Source: a virus. From it: 38,423 nt of DNA. A program made the translations under genes and the position numbers. The stretch covers positions 1-38,423 of the IMG/VR virus record IMGVR_UViG_3300010883_000119. One strand, written 5' to 3'. Below the pieces are notes generated by a model. The model was not told where the DNA came from and made no database searches. It worked only from the letters and a program-made list of their open reading frames with translations. Shown in pieces: positions 23,124-30,929 of this stretch (position 1 is the first letter of the stretch; the number at the start of each line of letters is the position of its first letter).

Positions 23124-23452
23124 TCGATCCCGAAGGACATAAGATCTTAAGGTTTGTCGTCAACAACATAACGCTGATGAGACTGAGAGCAAGGTTTCTA
23201 TATGATGACTTCAGGTCAGATCAGTTCTTCTCTGTGATGTCGAATATGTACGTCGAACAAGACGAGACTATGATGAAGTTCCTCGATGAACTAAAGAGGC
23301 GTTATAAGATACAGAAACATGCCAATCGGAAAGAGAACATACGCTTGAGGGCGAAAGGCATAGAAGTGGATGATCTGTTTGACATGAGTACAGATGATAT
23401 CAATGACATTTATGATATCCTAGAAGACAACAATATGGATTTTGAACTATGA
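23120..23452 (+). CDS. hypothetical protein (110 aa)
   Basis: ATGA overlap with the previous gene. Mostly helical and charged, with an N-terminal aromatic region (FLYDDFRSDQFFSVMSN), a basic middle (KRRYKIQKHANRKENIRLRAK) and an acidic end (MSTDDINDIYDILEDNNMDFEL). No family recognised. It overlaps the next ATG by 4 nt. Confidence 0.65.
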   Translation: MIDPEGHKILRFVVNNITLMRLRARFLYDDFRSDQFFSVMSNMYVEQDETMMKFLDELKRRYKIQKHANRKENIRLRAKGIEVDDLFDMSTDDINDIYDILEDNNMDFEL

Positions 23453-23679
23453 AGTGTATATACAAGGAAGGAAAGACTGGCAATTGCAGGCAGAAAGAGT
23501 GCAGACATTGGATGAAGTTCTCAGCCGATCAGAACTGCGCTTTGATATGTGTTGCGAAGCATGGAAACTTAACGCTAGAAGAGGTTGGAAAGCGTTTGAA
23601 GATCTCGCATGTTAGAGTGAAACAGATTCAAGATAAAGCTATAATCAAACTAGAGAGAAAGATGAGGGACGACCGATGA
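23449..23679 (+). CDS. sigma-70 region 4-like DNA-binding protein
   Basis: 76-aa protein. The C-terminal half (NLTLEEVGKRLKISHVRVKQIQ) has the exact cadence of sigma region 4.2 (TLEEIGxxLGxSRERVRQIE), followed by DKAIIKLERKM. The N-terminal third has Cys at 3, 13, 18 and others (CIYKEGKTGNCRQKEC) that could bind metal. It lacks regions 2 and 3, so it cannot melt a promoter alone; it may act with a partner or alter host RNA polymerase. It overlaps the next ATG. Confidence 0.75.
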   Translation: MKCIYKEGKTGNCRQKECRHWMKFSADQNCALICVAKHGNLTLEEVGKRLKISHVRVKQIQDKAIIKLERKMRDDR

Positions 23680-24062
23680 GAAAGTGTGCATATTGTGATT
23701 TCGAATGCGAACGAGAAGATTACTTCAAACATCTTAATGAAAGTCATGCCAAATGCGGCACTTGTTTCAAAGTCGTATTCGATACTGATGAGTTCGATGA
23801 TGAACTACTTATTTGTGGAGAATGCCGTCTGAAAGAGAATTTTGGACTTGAAGACGAAGAGGTTGTTGAAGTTGATAGTGTAAAGTATAAGTACGACCAG
23901 TTTTACAAGCATTTATCAAGAGTTACATCCAAAGGAGACCTCAATCCACCAATGATTATGTGCCCGAAATGTCACGCGACCACTTTCCAGATTTCATATG
24001 GTGATTATTCATGTTTGGCGAATTGTGAATGTGGCCATGTGACAGAAGTTTATGGAGGATGA
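23676..24062 (+). CDS. multi-zinc-finger protein
   Basis: 128 aa with several Cys/His clusters: CAYCDFECEREDYFKHLNESH (C2H2-like), then CGTC and CGEC, and a C-terminal ribbon CPKC with CECGH. That gives up to three zinc sites; between them is an acidic stretch. Likely a nucleic acid- or protein-interaction factor, adjacent to the sigma-like gene and overlapping it by 4 nt, so the two may work together in transcription. Confidence 0.7.
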   Translation: MRKCAYCDFECEREDYFKHLNESHAKCGTCFKVVFDTDEFDDELLICGECRLKENFGLEDEEVVEVDSVKYKYDQFYKHLSRVTSKGDLNPPMIMCPKCHATTFQISYGDYSCLANCECGHVTEVYGG

Positions 24063-24065
24063 CAA

Positions 24066-24263
24066 ATGATACACTTCAACGTTAACATATTCAAGGGTAA
24101 CAAGAAAGATCGCAATCTCTTTGTTAAGTTCGACAACAGAAAGCGCTTCTTTGAATGGCTTAACATATATGAACAGTTCGAAAGGGATCTAGATGAGACA
24201 GTAGGCGCGGTGTTATCAGTTTCATTCACAGAAGTGTCTGAGGAAATATTTGATAAACAATAG
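24066..24263 (+). CDS. hypothetical protein (65 aa)
   Basis: Small alpha/beta protein: FNVNIFKGNKKDRNLFVKF strands, then an amphipathic helix (RFFEWLNIYEQFERDL) and a closing strand AVLSVSF. No family recognised. It lies 3 nt after the zinc-finger gene and ends before the candidate late promoter. Confidence 0.6.
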   Translation: MIHFNVNIFKGNKKDRNLFVKFDNRKRFFEWLNIYEQFERDLDETVGAVLSVSFTEVSEEIFDKQ

Positions 24264-24269
24264 AGTTTT

Positions 24270-24301
24270 AGTGTTTCAGACACTATTTATTACTGAACAC
24301 T
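24270..24301 (+). promoter_or_regulatory. candidate late promoter box ACTATTTAT (copy C) within an inverted repeat
   Basis: ACTATTTAT (24282-24290) begins 41 nt before ATG 24323, matching copies A and B. It lies between AGTGTTTCAG (24270-24279) and CTGAACACT (24293-24301), which pair with one bulge. AGTGT/ACACT alone could instead form a small hairpin that overlaps the box. Confidence 0.5.
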
Positions 24302-24322
24302 GTTTTGCGGGAGTAATACAAC

Positions 24323-24949
24323 ATGAGTGACAAGAATAAGAAGCAACTTTTGGAAGAGGGCACAGTTCGAAGGTGGATGCAATATGCCGACATCGGACCA
24401 TCAACGTCTGAGAAGTTCCTAAGCGAGAACTATGGCGAGACTGAAGAGGCACAAGGTCCTTGCGATAAAGGTCAGACATACAACAAGGAGACCGGCAAGT
24501 GTGATGAGGGCGGTATGCCATACCAAGGACTTGACGAAGCTGGTGGAATGGAAGCGGAGATCGGCGATGAGCCCGCAGACATGGCCCCAGAAGGCGGCGA
24601 AGAGCTTGCCATGGACGACGAAGTGCCTGAAATGGCTGATGAGCTTCCCGAGCCAGATGTTGATGGCGAAGCTGCCGAAGCTGCCGAAGTCACGATCACT
24701 CCCGAAGAGCTTGAAGTGCTTACCAAGGTGCTTGGCGATCTAGTCGCTGCACAGGGTGGCGAAGGCGACATGGGCGACGAGCTTGACATGGGCGATGAAG
24801 ATGAGCTTCCGCCTGCCGAAGATGAGCTTGGTGGTGAAGAGTTGGGCGGTGAAGAGCTTCCCGAAGAAGAGCCCATGATGGAGAGTCTTGTTAATAAGAT
24901 TGCTCAACGAGTTGCTAAACGTTTGATGAAAGAACGAAAAAAGAAGTAA
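24323..24949 (+). CDS. very acidic probable head/virion-associated protein
   Basis: 208 aa. The N-terminus (QLLEEGTVRRWMQYADIGPS, then EKFL) resembles the E-x-T-V-R-R-F-M-K-L-A motif found at the start of several virion proteins of large T4-like marine phages. The centre (about 60-180) is extremely rich in Glu, Asp, Gly and Pro with repeated GGEEL and GDMGDELDMGDE units, and the C-terminus is basic (RVAKRLMKERKKK). The acidic middle and basic end suit a scaffold, core or internal head protein. It is the first gene behind the candidate late promoter and is SD-led (GGGAG). Confidence 0.6.
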   Translation: MSDKNKKQLLEEGTVRRWMQYADIGPSTSEKFLSENYGETEEAQGPCDKGQTYNKETGKCDEGGMPYQGLDEAGGMEAEIGDEPADMAPEGGEELAMDDEVPEMADELPEPDVDGEAAEAAEVTITPEELEVLTKVLGDLVAAQGGEGDMGDELDMGDEDELPPAEDELGGEELGGEELPEEEPMMESLVNKIAQRVAKRLMKERKKK

Positions 24950-24952
24950 TGA

Positions 24953-25207
24953 GTGAAAGCTAACCAAAAGCTATTTAAGTTCCTCAAAGAGCATTCCCTT
25001 TTGACAACAGAGGGGAATGTTTTTTATGCTGAGCGTGCTTTCAAAGTCAATTCAATATTCAATTGGTTTGATAAGCACAAGAACAAGGTCTCAAGAAACA
25101 AGATGATTTCTCTTTTAAGGGATTATCTCGACAATGAGATTGACATTATCATCAGAAATGATAAACTGATGATAGTCAGGAAGAGAGAACTTGCAGAGAA
25201 TGAATAA
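24953..25207 (+). CDS. hypothetical basic protein (84 aa)
   Basis: GTG start 3 nt after the acidic gene. The sequence (LFKFLKEHSLLTTEGNVFYA, then FNWFDKHKNKVSRNKM) has a helix-strand-helix look and reads as real coding sequence throughout, with ISLLRDYLDNEIDIII closing. Its first 25 codons contain a terminator-like hairpin. No family recognised. Confidence 0.6.
   Translation: MKANQKLFKFLKEHSLLTTEGNVFYAERAFKVNSIFNWFDKHKNKVSRNKMISLLRDYLDNEIDIIIRNDKLMIVRKRELAENE
24992..25025 (+). terminator. intragenic terminator-like hairpin
   Basis: CATTCCC (24992-24998) pairs with GGGAATG (25013-25019); two more pairs (T-G, T-A) make a 9-bp stem over a 10-nt loop, followed by TTTTTT (25020-25025). It sits about 40 nt into the ORF starting at 24953 and could end transcripts of the acidic virion gene. 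The loop contains TTGACA, a possible -35. Confidence 0.55.
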
Positions 25208-25520
25208 ACAACAGCTATACAAAATGTACTACAACATGCTTCTTATGATGAGCATGAAGACTGTAGGCTTTGCATCAGACGCGGCCAAGTCAGCAGACCA
25301 GCAATACGTTGAACTGCTTGCACAGGACATGAACGAAATGGCACAACTGATTGAACACATCAAAGACGAGCTTATCAAGCTATATGATGGCGATGTTGAA
25401 ACATACCTCAAAGATATGGAAAAGCACATTCAATCAGACCCTTTCTATCAGATTACCAAAGATCAATCGACGGAAGGCTACAATCCAAGTTTTGATATGA
25501 GCAAGCTTGACATTAACTAA
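25200..25520 (+). CDS. hypothetical helical protein (106 aa)
   Basis: ATG 25200 overlaps the previous stop by 8 nt. All-helical, Met-rich start (MNKQQLYKMYYNMLLMMSMK) and a long acidic amphipathic helix (MNEMAQLIEHIKDELIKLYD). The C-terminus is polar. It lies 18 nt before GroEL. No family known. Confidence 0.6.
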   Translation: MNKQQLYKMYYNMLLMMSMKTVGFASDAAKSADQQYVELLAQDMNEMAQLIEHIKDELIKLYDGDVETYLKDMEKHIQSDPFYQITKDQSTEGYNPSFDMSKLDIN

Positions 25521-25538
25521 CAACAACAAGGAACGCAT

Positions 25539-27107
25539 ATGAGCATCAAGTATATCAAAGGGACAGATCTGCATTCGGCATTGGCAGAAGGTATTGAAGA
25601 CCTATCTGAATATGTCTCAGCTACTTTGGGTCCAGCAGGCCGGAACGTGTTGCTCAAAAGCAAGGGACAGCCCGCAATGATTACGAAAGACGGAGTGACC
25701 ATTGCCAAGTTCATGGCGGTTCAAGGCCACTTCGAATCAGTTGGTGCTGAAGTCATCAAGGAAGTCGCAGCCTTAACAAACGAAGCAGTTGGCGACGGAA
25801 CAACCACATCAATTGTGTTAGCTGCTGCATTGTACAAGGAAGCTCAGAAGTACTTGAATTCAGGCATCAGGCCAATTCACCTCAAGAGAGGCATGGACGC
25901 AGCTTGTGACCAGTTGGTTGACATCTTAGAAGAAAGCTCAATTCCAATCGCCAGCAGAGAAGACATTGAGCATATCGCTGCCATTTCAGCCAATGGCGAC
26001 AAACGAATTGGGCAGCTTATCTCAGAGGCGATTGATAAGATTGGCAAAGACGGAGCAATCAGCGTCGAAGATTCACGAACCAACAAGACGTATTTAGATG
26101 TTGTCGAAGGCTTCTCATTTACCGCTGGATATGCTTCAGAATCATTCGTGACTGACGAGAGAAAGAAGCACATCAAGCATGAGGAATGCTTGCTGTTTGT
26201 AACAGACCGAAAGCTTGAACTTGAAGAGATGATGCCAATGCTTGAGCTTGTGTCGAGGGACAACAAACCATTCGTAATCATTGCAGAAGACTTTGATAAG
26301 AAGTTCTTAAGCGCTTTGATTCTCAACGCAGTTCGTGGAACAATGAAGGTTGTTGCCATCAAAGCTCCGAAGTATGGAGAAGAGCGCAGAAACATCTTAG
26401 CTGATTTAGCACTATCAGTTGGAGCTAAGTTCATCTCCAGAGAACATGGCGTAAAGCTTCGCGAGTTGAAACTAGAAGATCTCGGACGAGCAAAGACTAT
26501 CGAAGTAACAAAAGACAAGACAACAATCGCAGGTGGCAAATGTGATTACGACCTTATCGAAGAGCGTATTGAATATCTCAAAGAAGAAATCAGAGAAGAA
26601 GACAACATCACAATTTGTGAGAGGATTCAAGAGCGTATCACAAGCCTATCATCAGGAGTTGCTGTGATTCGTGTTGGTGCATATTCTCAGCTTGAGATGA
26701 CAGAGAAGAAACACCGCATTGAAGACGCGCTGGAGGCTGTTCACGCTGCCCAAGCTGGCGGGATTCATGGTGGCGGCGGGATTCCATTGTGTCGAGCAGG
26801 AGCGAACCTGAAGCCATTGGAGCCTATGTCCGAAAGCGAGACATTTGGGTTCAACATTGTGAAGCGAGCGTCTGAAACACCGATGAGGAAGATTACAGAG
26901 AATGCTGATATGTCAGCGGATCTGATCAAAGAGAAGATCCTTGAAATGGACGATGACACAGGCTATGATTTCTCAACTGGTGAAGCTGTTAACCTGATTG
27001 AAGCTGGCATTGTTGATCCAGTGAGCGTGACAACCACTGCGTTGAGGAATGCTGTGTCTGTTGTTGGAGCATTGATCAGCACAAACCATGCGATTGTGGA
27101 GGATTGA
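25539..27107 (+). CDS. groEL: GroEL-type chaperonin
   Basis: 522-aa group I chaperonin. The equatorial ATP site is intact: TLGPAGRNVLL, ITKDGVTIAK, and VGDGTTTSIVLA (normally A-G-D-G-T-T-T-A). An apical domain covers roughly residues 190-370 (KIGKDGAISVED, APKYGEERRNILADLA), and the ending GIVDPVSVTTTALRNA is typical. It is about 25 residues shorter than E. coli GroEL and lacks the GGM-rich tail. It likely folds a phage protein, such as capsid subunits, with the GroES-like protein of 14.0 kb. SD AAGGAACG upstream. Confidence 0.95.
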   Translation: MSIKYIKGTDLHSALAEGIEDLSEYVSATLGPAGRNVLLKSKGQPAMITKDGVTIAKFMAVQGHFESVGAEVIKEVAALTNEAVGDGTTTSIVLAAALYKEAQKYLNSGIRPIHLKRGMDAACDQLVDILEESSIPIASREDIEHIAAISANGDKRIGQLISEAIDKIGKDGAISVEDSRTNKTYLDVVEGFSFTAGYASESFVTDERKKHIKHEECLLFVTDRKLELEEMMPMLELVSRDNKPFVIIAEDFDKKFLSALILNAVRGTMKVVAIKAPKYGEERRNILADLALSVGAKFISREHGVKLRELKLEDLGRAKTIEVTKDKTTIAGGKCDYDLIEERIEYLKEEIREEDNITICERIQERITSLSSGVAVIRVGAYSQLEMTEKKHRIEDALEAVHAAQAGGIHGGGGIPLCRAGANLKPLEPMSESETFGFNIVKRASETPMRKITENADMSADLIKEKILEMDDDTGYDFSTGEAVNLIEAGIVDPVSVTTTALRNAVSVVGALISTNHAIVED

Positions 27108-27111
27108 TAAG

Positions 27112-27498
27112 ATGAACGACGTTAAGATTAGGTATTCATTTACTGTAGACGTTCATGAGATCCCAGAGATTGTTTGTCGGCGATTGATAGATGATCATGA
27201 AAGCTATTGTGCGAATGAGATTGAAAACATTGCAGTTGGTGTAAAGAATTGCAGAACAACAGAAACTGCAGATGAACTTTGTTTTAGAATGGAAATGTTT
27301 CAACAAGAACTTCAGAAAACATATGAAACTCTCGAAGAATCTAAAGCAATAATACAAGCTTATAAGCAGGCATTGACAGGCGACTACGAAACAGACAGTC
27401 CAGAAGATGTTCCGCCAGCTAGGCCAGATCCGATGGCAATTGTTGGTGAGCTTAAGAACCTTGCTGAATCTCTGAAGAAGAAAGATGCTAACAGTTAG
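27112..27498 (+). CDS. hypothetical protein (128 aa)
   Basis: ATG 27112 is preferred; the upstream part of the frame lies in groEL. A beta-type N-terminus (VKIRYSFTVDVHEIP) precedes a helix/coiled coil (MFQQELQKTYETLEESKAII) and a Pro/Asp-rich tail (DSPEDVPPARPDP). Cys residues are scattered. No family recognised. Overlaps the next gene by 14 nt. Confidence 0.6.
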   Translation: MNDVKIRYSFTVDVHEIPEIVCRRLIDDHESYCANEIENIAVGVKNCRTTETADELCFRMEMFQQELQKTYETLEESKAIIQAYKQALTGDYETDSPEDVPPARPDPMAIVGELKNLAESLKKKDANS

Positions 27499-27790
27499 CA
27501 CAAGCTTTCTGCTGATTTTGTACGTCACAACCGCAAGGAGCAGATCCAGAGCAATGCATTTGATTCAAGATCCAGCAGTTGAGACTGAACACGACATTGT
27601 TTTGCTGGCAAGGTACATAGCTGATTTGACATCGTTGAAGTCAGCAATTGATGACATGGCAGACGACCTGGAACTCACACAAGACGGCAATGTTGAGATT
27701 GATTACGACGTTCAAGCGCTGGTTGACTTATGCGCAGATGCTGAAGGTGAGATCAAGAAGATCTCAACGATATCAATAGAGTTACATTGA
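27485..27790 (+). CDS. hypothetical protein with possible signal-like N-terminus (101 aa)
   Basis: From ATG 27485, the first 20 residues (MLTVSTSFLLILYVTTARSR) look like a signal or TM anchor. ATG 27554 (MHLIQD) is an alternative start giving a 78-aa cytosolic protein; an AAGGAG lies upstream of it but is distant. The main body is acidic and helical (DLTSLKSAIDDMADDLELTQ). No family known. Confidence 0.5.
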   Translation: MLTVSTSFLLILYVTTARSRSRAMHLIQDPAVETEHDIVLLARYIADLTSLKSAIDDMADDLELTQDGNVEIDYDVQALVDLCADAEGEIKKISTISIELH

Positions 27791-27791
27791 C

Positions 27792-28136
27792 ATGACAGCA
27801 GTTCTTTTGGGATTTCTATTGTTCGTTGTTGCTCATGTGTTTGGCTGGTTGCAGGGATATATGCAGTTCGTTGACGAATCGTGGGCAGACAACCCAATAA
27901 TGTCTGTTATTTGCTTTGGCATTCCAGCAAGCATTCTATTTTGGTATGGCAACAAGGTGCTTTATGGACACTTCGAAGCTGCATGGTCGCTGAAGCTGAT
28001 TGGCTTTAGTGCTTCATTCGCTGTGTTTCCTGTATTGGCATACGCGATGCTTGGAGAGAGTCCATTCGAGACAAAAACAGTGATATCTATATTGTTATCA
28101 TTTTGCATCATTGGAATACAGCTATTTTGGAAGTAG
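27792..28136 (+). CDS. multi-pass membrane protein (114 aa)
   Basis: Four predicted TM helices (AVLLGFLLFVVAHVFGWL; IMSVICFGIPASILFWYG; FSASFAVFPVLAYAML; VISILLSFCIIGIQLFW) with short polar loops. It resembles the small four-helix proteins found in several large phages and the general size of SMR-type transporters, but no transport residue is recognised. Location: inner membrane. Confidence 0.7.
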   Translation: MTAVLLGFLLFVVAHVFGWLQGYMQFVDESWADNPIMSVICFGIPASILFWYGNKVLYGHFEAAWSLKLIGFSASFAVFPVLAYAMLGESPFETKTVISILLSFCIIGIQLFWK

Positions 28137-28152
28137 CGGAACTAATTAGAAT

Positions 28153-29838
28153 ATGAACAAAGAACAACTAATGAACGAATTGCTTGCGGATCTTCTAGAA
28201 AGGAAGATTACCATCAAAGAAGTAGAAGACCCTAAAGTAAATCCGATCAACTTCTCAGCTATTAAGATTACTGAAGAGTGGGGCAAAAGAGTTTCGGCAG
28301 ATCGTAGGGTTGTTGAGATGATCACAAAAAACCTCAAAGGAACGACCGTCGGAGAAAAGATTAATAATCTTCAGTCGTTTATTGACGCCGCTCTAGCGAA
28401 CAGTTTTTCTCAGAAGTATACAGTTGCTGAGATTTTATCACAATTAATGTATCTTGAATCATTTCGAAGCATTATTGTTGAGTTCAGTGCAGCAGTCACA
28501 GGCTTTTTGTTTGAAGCATTGCTCGCGGGAACGATGGAAGGTGAACAGATTGCCGATCCAGTTGATGGTTCATTACCGATCGAAGACATCTTAGTTGGAG
28601 AGAAGACGCCTTACAGTTTGAAGGTATTACGGAAAGGCGGCGTTGTCAAGGGAAGCTTCAAGAACCTTGTTGATTACTTCGCGCCACCCAAAGAAGGCGT
28701 CGAAGCTAGAGACAAGATTACCTATCTTATTGTTATCAAAGAAACAAACGATCTAGAAAAGGACGAGTTAAGACTTAGATTCTATGAGTTTGATATCACG
28801 ACTGAGAACTTCTTAGAGTGGATTGGACATAAGAACGTGAAAGACATGCAAGTTCGCTCACCATACGAATATCGCCCCGGACAAGAACTAGAAGATGTTC
28901 TTCAAAGGGACGGAATTAAGATGTCTAGTGATTTCTCCAGATCGAAGCTTGCAGTCGTCAAAACGGGAAGGCCATCAGATCTATTCACTAAGCGGCAGTT
29001 AAAGGTTCATGTTCCAGAACAGCCGCCAACCTTTAAGATCTCAAAGAACCTATGGAAGTCAGCAAAGATCCATATTGCTCCAGCACAAGTTGAGGGAGAT
29101 TATGAGGATTCCATTCTACCAATTGGGACAGTGTTAGATCCTGAACTAGAATACGTTGCGTTATCGCCTGGAGAAGAGCAGACATACTTGGTCACAGGAC
29201 CAATGGTTAAGGCTGGCATTCAGAACCAAGATGGTGAGTTCATGAGCAAGGGCGACAAGCTGGATGAAGATCAGGCGTATACAATGCAGATCCGCCAGGG
29301 GGAGGTTGAAGAACGAACGTCAGATACAAAAGAGTATCAAGATCTATATCACAATATCCTAAACGATAGTCCAGAGTTGCTTGATCCGAATCATCCTGAG
29401 TTTTTTCAGACACTTAAACAATCATCTGGATATCTTCGCAAATCTCAATGGCATATCAGCTCTGACTTCTATAGAAAAAGGGCTAATATGCTGGGCGAAT
29501 TGTCTCTGTCGCGCGAACATATTGACCATGCAGCTTGGACATATGTTTCTTCTTTGAGAAACGAGGTTGCAAAGATTTATAACTCATTGACAGCGTTGAT
29601 CGAAAATATCAATCTTTACTTTTTGGCCGACAATCAAAAAGCGGGGATGGACGCTGTACAGAACTCAGCGGACGTACACAAGTATACCAAGACTTCGCTT
29701 GGAATGGACAGACCATTCACAGGCCGTGAGCCATACTTCAGTAGCCAGCCAGTCGACAAACCATATGTGACAGAGGCTGTTGAACCATCTAAGATAACAC
29801 TAGATAGCTTCATCGATTCAATCATCAAACATTCTTAA
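28153..29838 (+). CDS. large hypothetical protein (561 aa), possible virion or nuclease-like protein
   Basis: Not recognised with confidence. The N-terminal 90 residues are helical; the region around 115-180 (GFLFEALLAGTMEGEQIADP, then TPYSLKVL, KGSFKNLVDYF) has an E...D...S-L-K arrangement reminiscent of PD-(D/E)xK nuclease folds. The centre (ITYLIVIKETNDLEKDELRLRF) is strand-rich. The C-terminal third has long helices, ending TLDSFIDSIIKHS. It precedes the Hsp20 promoter and is the second-longest gene here after the polymerase apart from RNR. A structural role is equally possible. Confidence 0.65.
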   Translation: MNKEQLMNELLADLLERKITIKEVEDPKVNPINFSAIKITEEWGKRVSADRRVVEMITKNLKGTTVGEKINNLQSFIDAALANSFSQKYTVAEILSQLMYLESFRSIIVEFSAAVTGFLFEALLAGTMEGEQIADPVDGSLPIEDILVGEKTPYSLKVLRKGGVVKGSFKNLVDYFAPPKEGVEARDKITYLIVIKETNDLEKDELRLRFYEFDITTENFLEWIGHKNVKDMQVRSPYEYRPGQELEDVLQRDGIKMSSDFSRSKLAVVKTGRPSDLFTKRQLKVHVPEQPPTFKISKNLWKSAKIHIAPAQVEGDYEDSILPIGTVLDPELEYVALSPGEEQTYLVTGPMVKAGIQNQDGEFMSKGDKLDEDQAYTMQIRQGEVEERTSDTKEYQDLYHNILNDSPELLDPNHPEFFQTLKQSSGYLRKSQWHISSDFYRKRANMLGELSLSREHIDHAAWTYVSSLRNEVAKIYNSLTALIENINLYFLADNQKAGMDAVQNSADVHKYTKTSLGMDRPFTGREPYFSSQPVDKPYVTEAVEPSKITLDSFIDSIIKHS

Positions 29839-29846
29839 CAAGTCAA

Positions 29847-29874
29847 TTGACACACAGCGTAGCTGTGCTATAAT
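29847..29874 (+). promoter_or_regulatory. sigma70-type promoter for Hsp20
   Basis: TTGACA (29847-29852, perfect), a 16-bp spacer and TATAAT (29869-29874) with extended -10 CTGTGC-TATAATG. The best match in the window. The 5' leader to ATG 29932 is about 50 nt with a purine-rich GAGAGAATAG site. Confidence 0.8.
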
Positions 29875-29931
29875 GGTTGTGCGCAGTCGATGATGGCTGT
29901 GGCACAAACACTACAATAGAGAGAATAGAAA

Positions 29932-30393
29932 ATGTTTATTAAAGGTATTGATTTTGGTCATGGAACGGCTGATTGGGCACGGGAATATGAGCGACTGGCA
30001 AAGCCTGTTCGAAAGGATGTGAAAGCTGTAGGTCAAGCTATGGATGAGTTGCTTGGATGGAATCCAAGTTGGAATAATGTTTCAGCAGTAAGTGTCAAAA
30101 GCGACGAGATCCTTGATTCAGAAGGTCATTGGCAGATCACAGTTCCGGTTGCTGGGATGAAGAAGGAAGACTTCGCGTTGACTCGCAAGGCTAACAAGCT
30201 AACGCTTTCAGTCCGCGACACTGTCAACGCTTTGGACACTAAGTGGCTTGCTAAGAAGTCATGGACATGGACTCTCAACAAGGACGTTGAAGATGATGGG
30301 ATCTCTGCAGAGTGCAAAGATGGTGTTATGACAATCACCATTGAAAAACCTGAGCAGATGAATCCGACCGAAGCCAGCATTAGCATTAACTAA
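29932..30393 (+). CDS. small heat-shock protein (Hsp20/alpha-crystallin family)
   Basis: 153-aa holdase chaperone. After a helical N-terminus (KAVGQAMDELLGWNPSW, which fits Hsp20 oligomerisation arms), the alpha-crystallin domain runs from about 60 to 145: HWQITVPVAGMKKEDFALTR, KLTLSV and DGVMTITIEKP (the conserved GVLxxxxPK-type end is replaced by GVMTITIEK). The C-terminal ISIN resembles the I-x-I tail motif that locks oligomers. It likely buffers aggregation during infection. Confidence 0.88.
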   Translation: MFIKGIDFGHGTADWAREYERLAKPVRKDVKAVGQAMDELLGWNPSWNNVSAVSVKSDEILDSEGHWQITVPVAGMKKEDFALTRKANKLTLSVRDTVNALDTKWLAKKSWTWTLNKDVEDDGISAECKDGVMTITIEKPEQMNPTEASISIN

Positions 30394-30403
30394 GGAGCAT
30401 ATC

Positions 30404-30583
30404 ATGGATAAGAAGCTTAGGGACAAATGTCCAATATGCAGGAAGAGAGGCGACTTGGAAAAGGGATCAGCCTTCATATTCGAACACATGTGCAATGGTC
30501 TGAAGATCAAGACATTGCGCAGATGGTCAGGGAACTCAGGCCGAATCATCCACGGTGATCACACCAGAGATACTGTTTGGTAG
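30404..30583 (+). CDS. small zinc-finger-like protein (59 aa)
   Basis: ATG 30404 follows AAGGAG, 10 nt after hsp20. The protein has CPIC near residue 9 and a later HMC, plus several Lys/Arg (KKLRDKCPICRKRG), so a treble-clef or ribbon-like zinc site is possible. The C-terminal half is basic and polar (TLRRWSGNSGRIIHGDHTRD). Family unknown. Confidence 0.6.
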   Translation: MDKKLRDKCPICRKRGDLEKGSAFIFEHMCNGLKIKTLRRWSGNSGRIIHGDHTRDTVW

Positions 30584-30628
30584 AGTTGTTGAGTCGTTTG
30601 AACAGCTTAATACGATCAGGGAGAATCA

Positions 30629-30928
30629 ATGTCGTTAGTTAGAGATGCAAAAGTGGGTGATTTATATCAGATAGCGAACAGGTCAGCAACAATTCCAGTG
30701 ATGCAACTCATGTTTGACAACAATGAATATTCTGTTGGCTGGAGAGATTACCCAATTGGCATCAGATACATAGACATGGAAAAGCACCTTTATACGGGAG
30801 CTTATTTGATATATGTTGGAGTTAGACACAAAGAAAGCGGGAAACACCACGCTTTCAAAACGTTTAAAGGGCCGGAAACGTTCTTGTTTAGGGGCAAAGC
30901 CTTTCGACACCTAAAGGAGATTAATTAG
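30629..30928 (+). CDS. VGDL-family small protein 6 (longer variant)
   Basis: 99 aa. D-A-K-V-G-D-L-Y-Q-I lies at residues 6-15, and AYLIYVGVRHKESG plus ETFLFRGKAFRHLKEI give the same beta order with an insertion in the middle (YIDMEKHLYTG). The largest clear member. GGGAG precedes the ATG. Function unknown. Confidence 0.65.
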   Translation: MSLVRDAKVGDLYQIANRSATIPVMQLMFDNNEYSVGWRDYPIGIRYIDMEKHLYTGAYLIYVGVRHKESGKHHAFKTFKGPETFLFRGKAFRHLKEIN

Positions 30929-30929
30929 G

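Noticed and set aside
24472-24876. Ser/Pro-rich reverse-strand ORF opposite the acidic protein
   Set aside because: It is the reverse complement of GAA/GAG/GGC codons of the acidic gene; composition explained by that.
25877-26539. 220-aa Ser-rich ORF on the reverse strand of groEL
   Set aside because: It is the antisense shadow of a clear GroEL coding frame, with low-complexity Ser composition and no start signals.
30608-30624. TAATACGATCAGGGAGA resembling a T7 promoter
   Set aside because: It matches TAATACGA and GGGAGA but lacks the nine intervening bases (CTCACTATA) of the T7 promoter, so the spacing is wrong, and no T7-type RNA polymerase gene is visible here.
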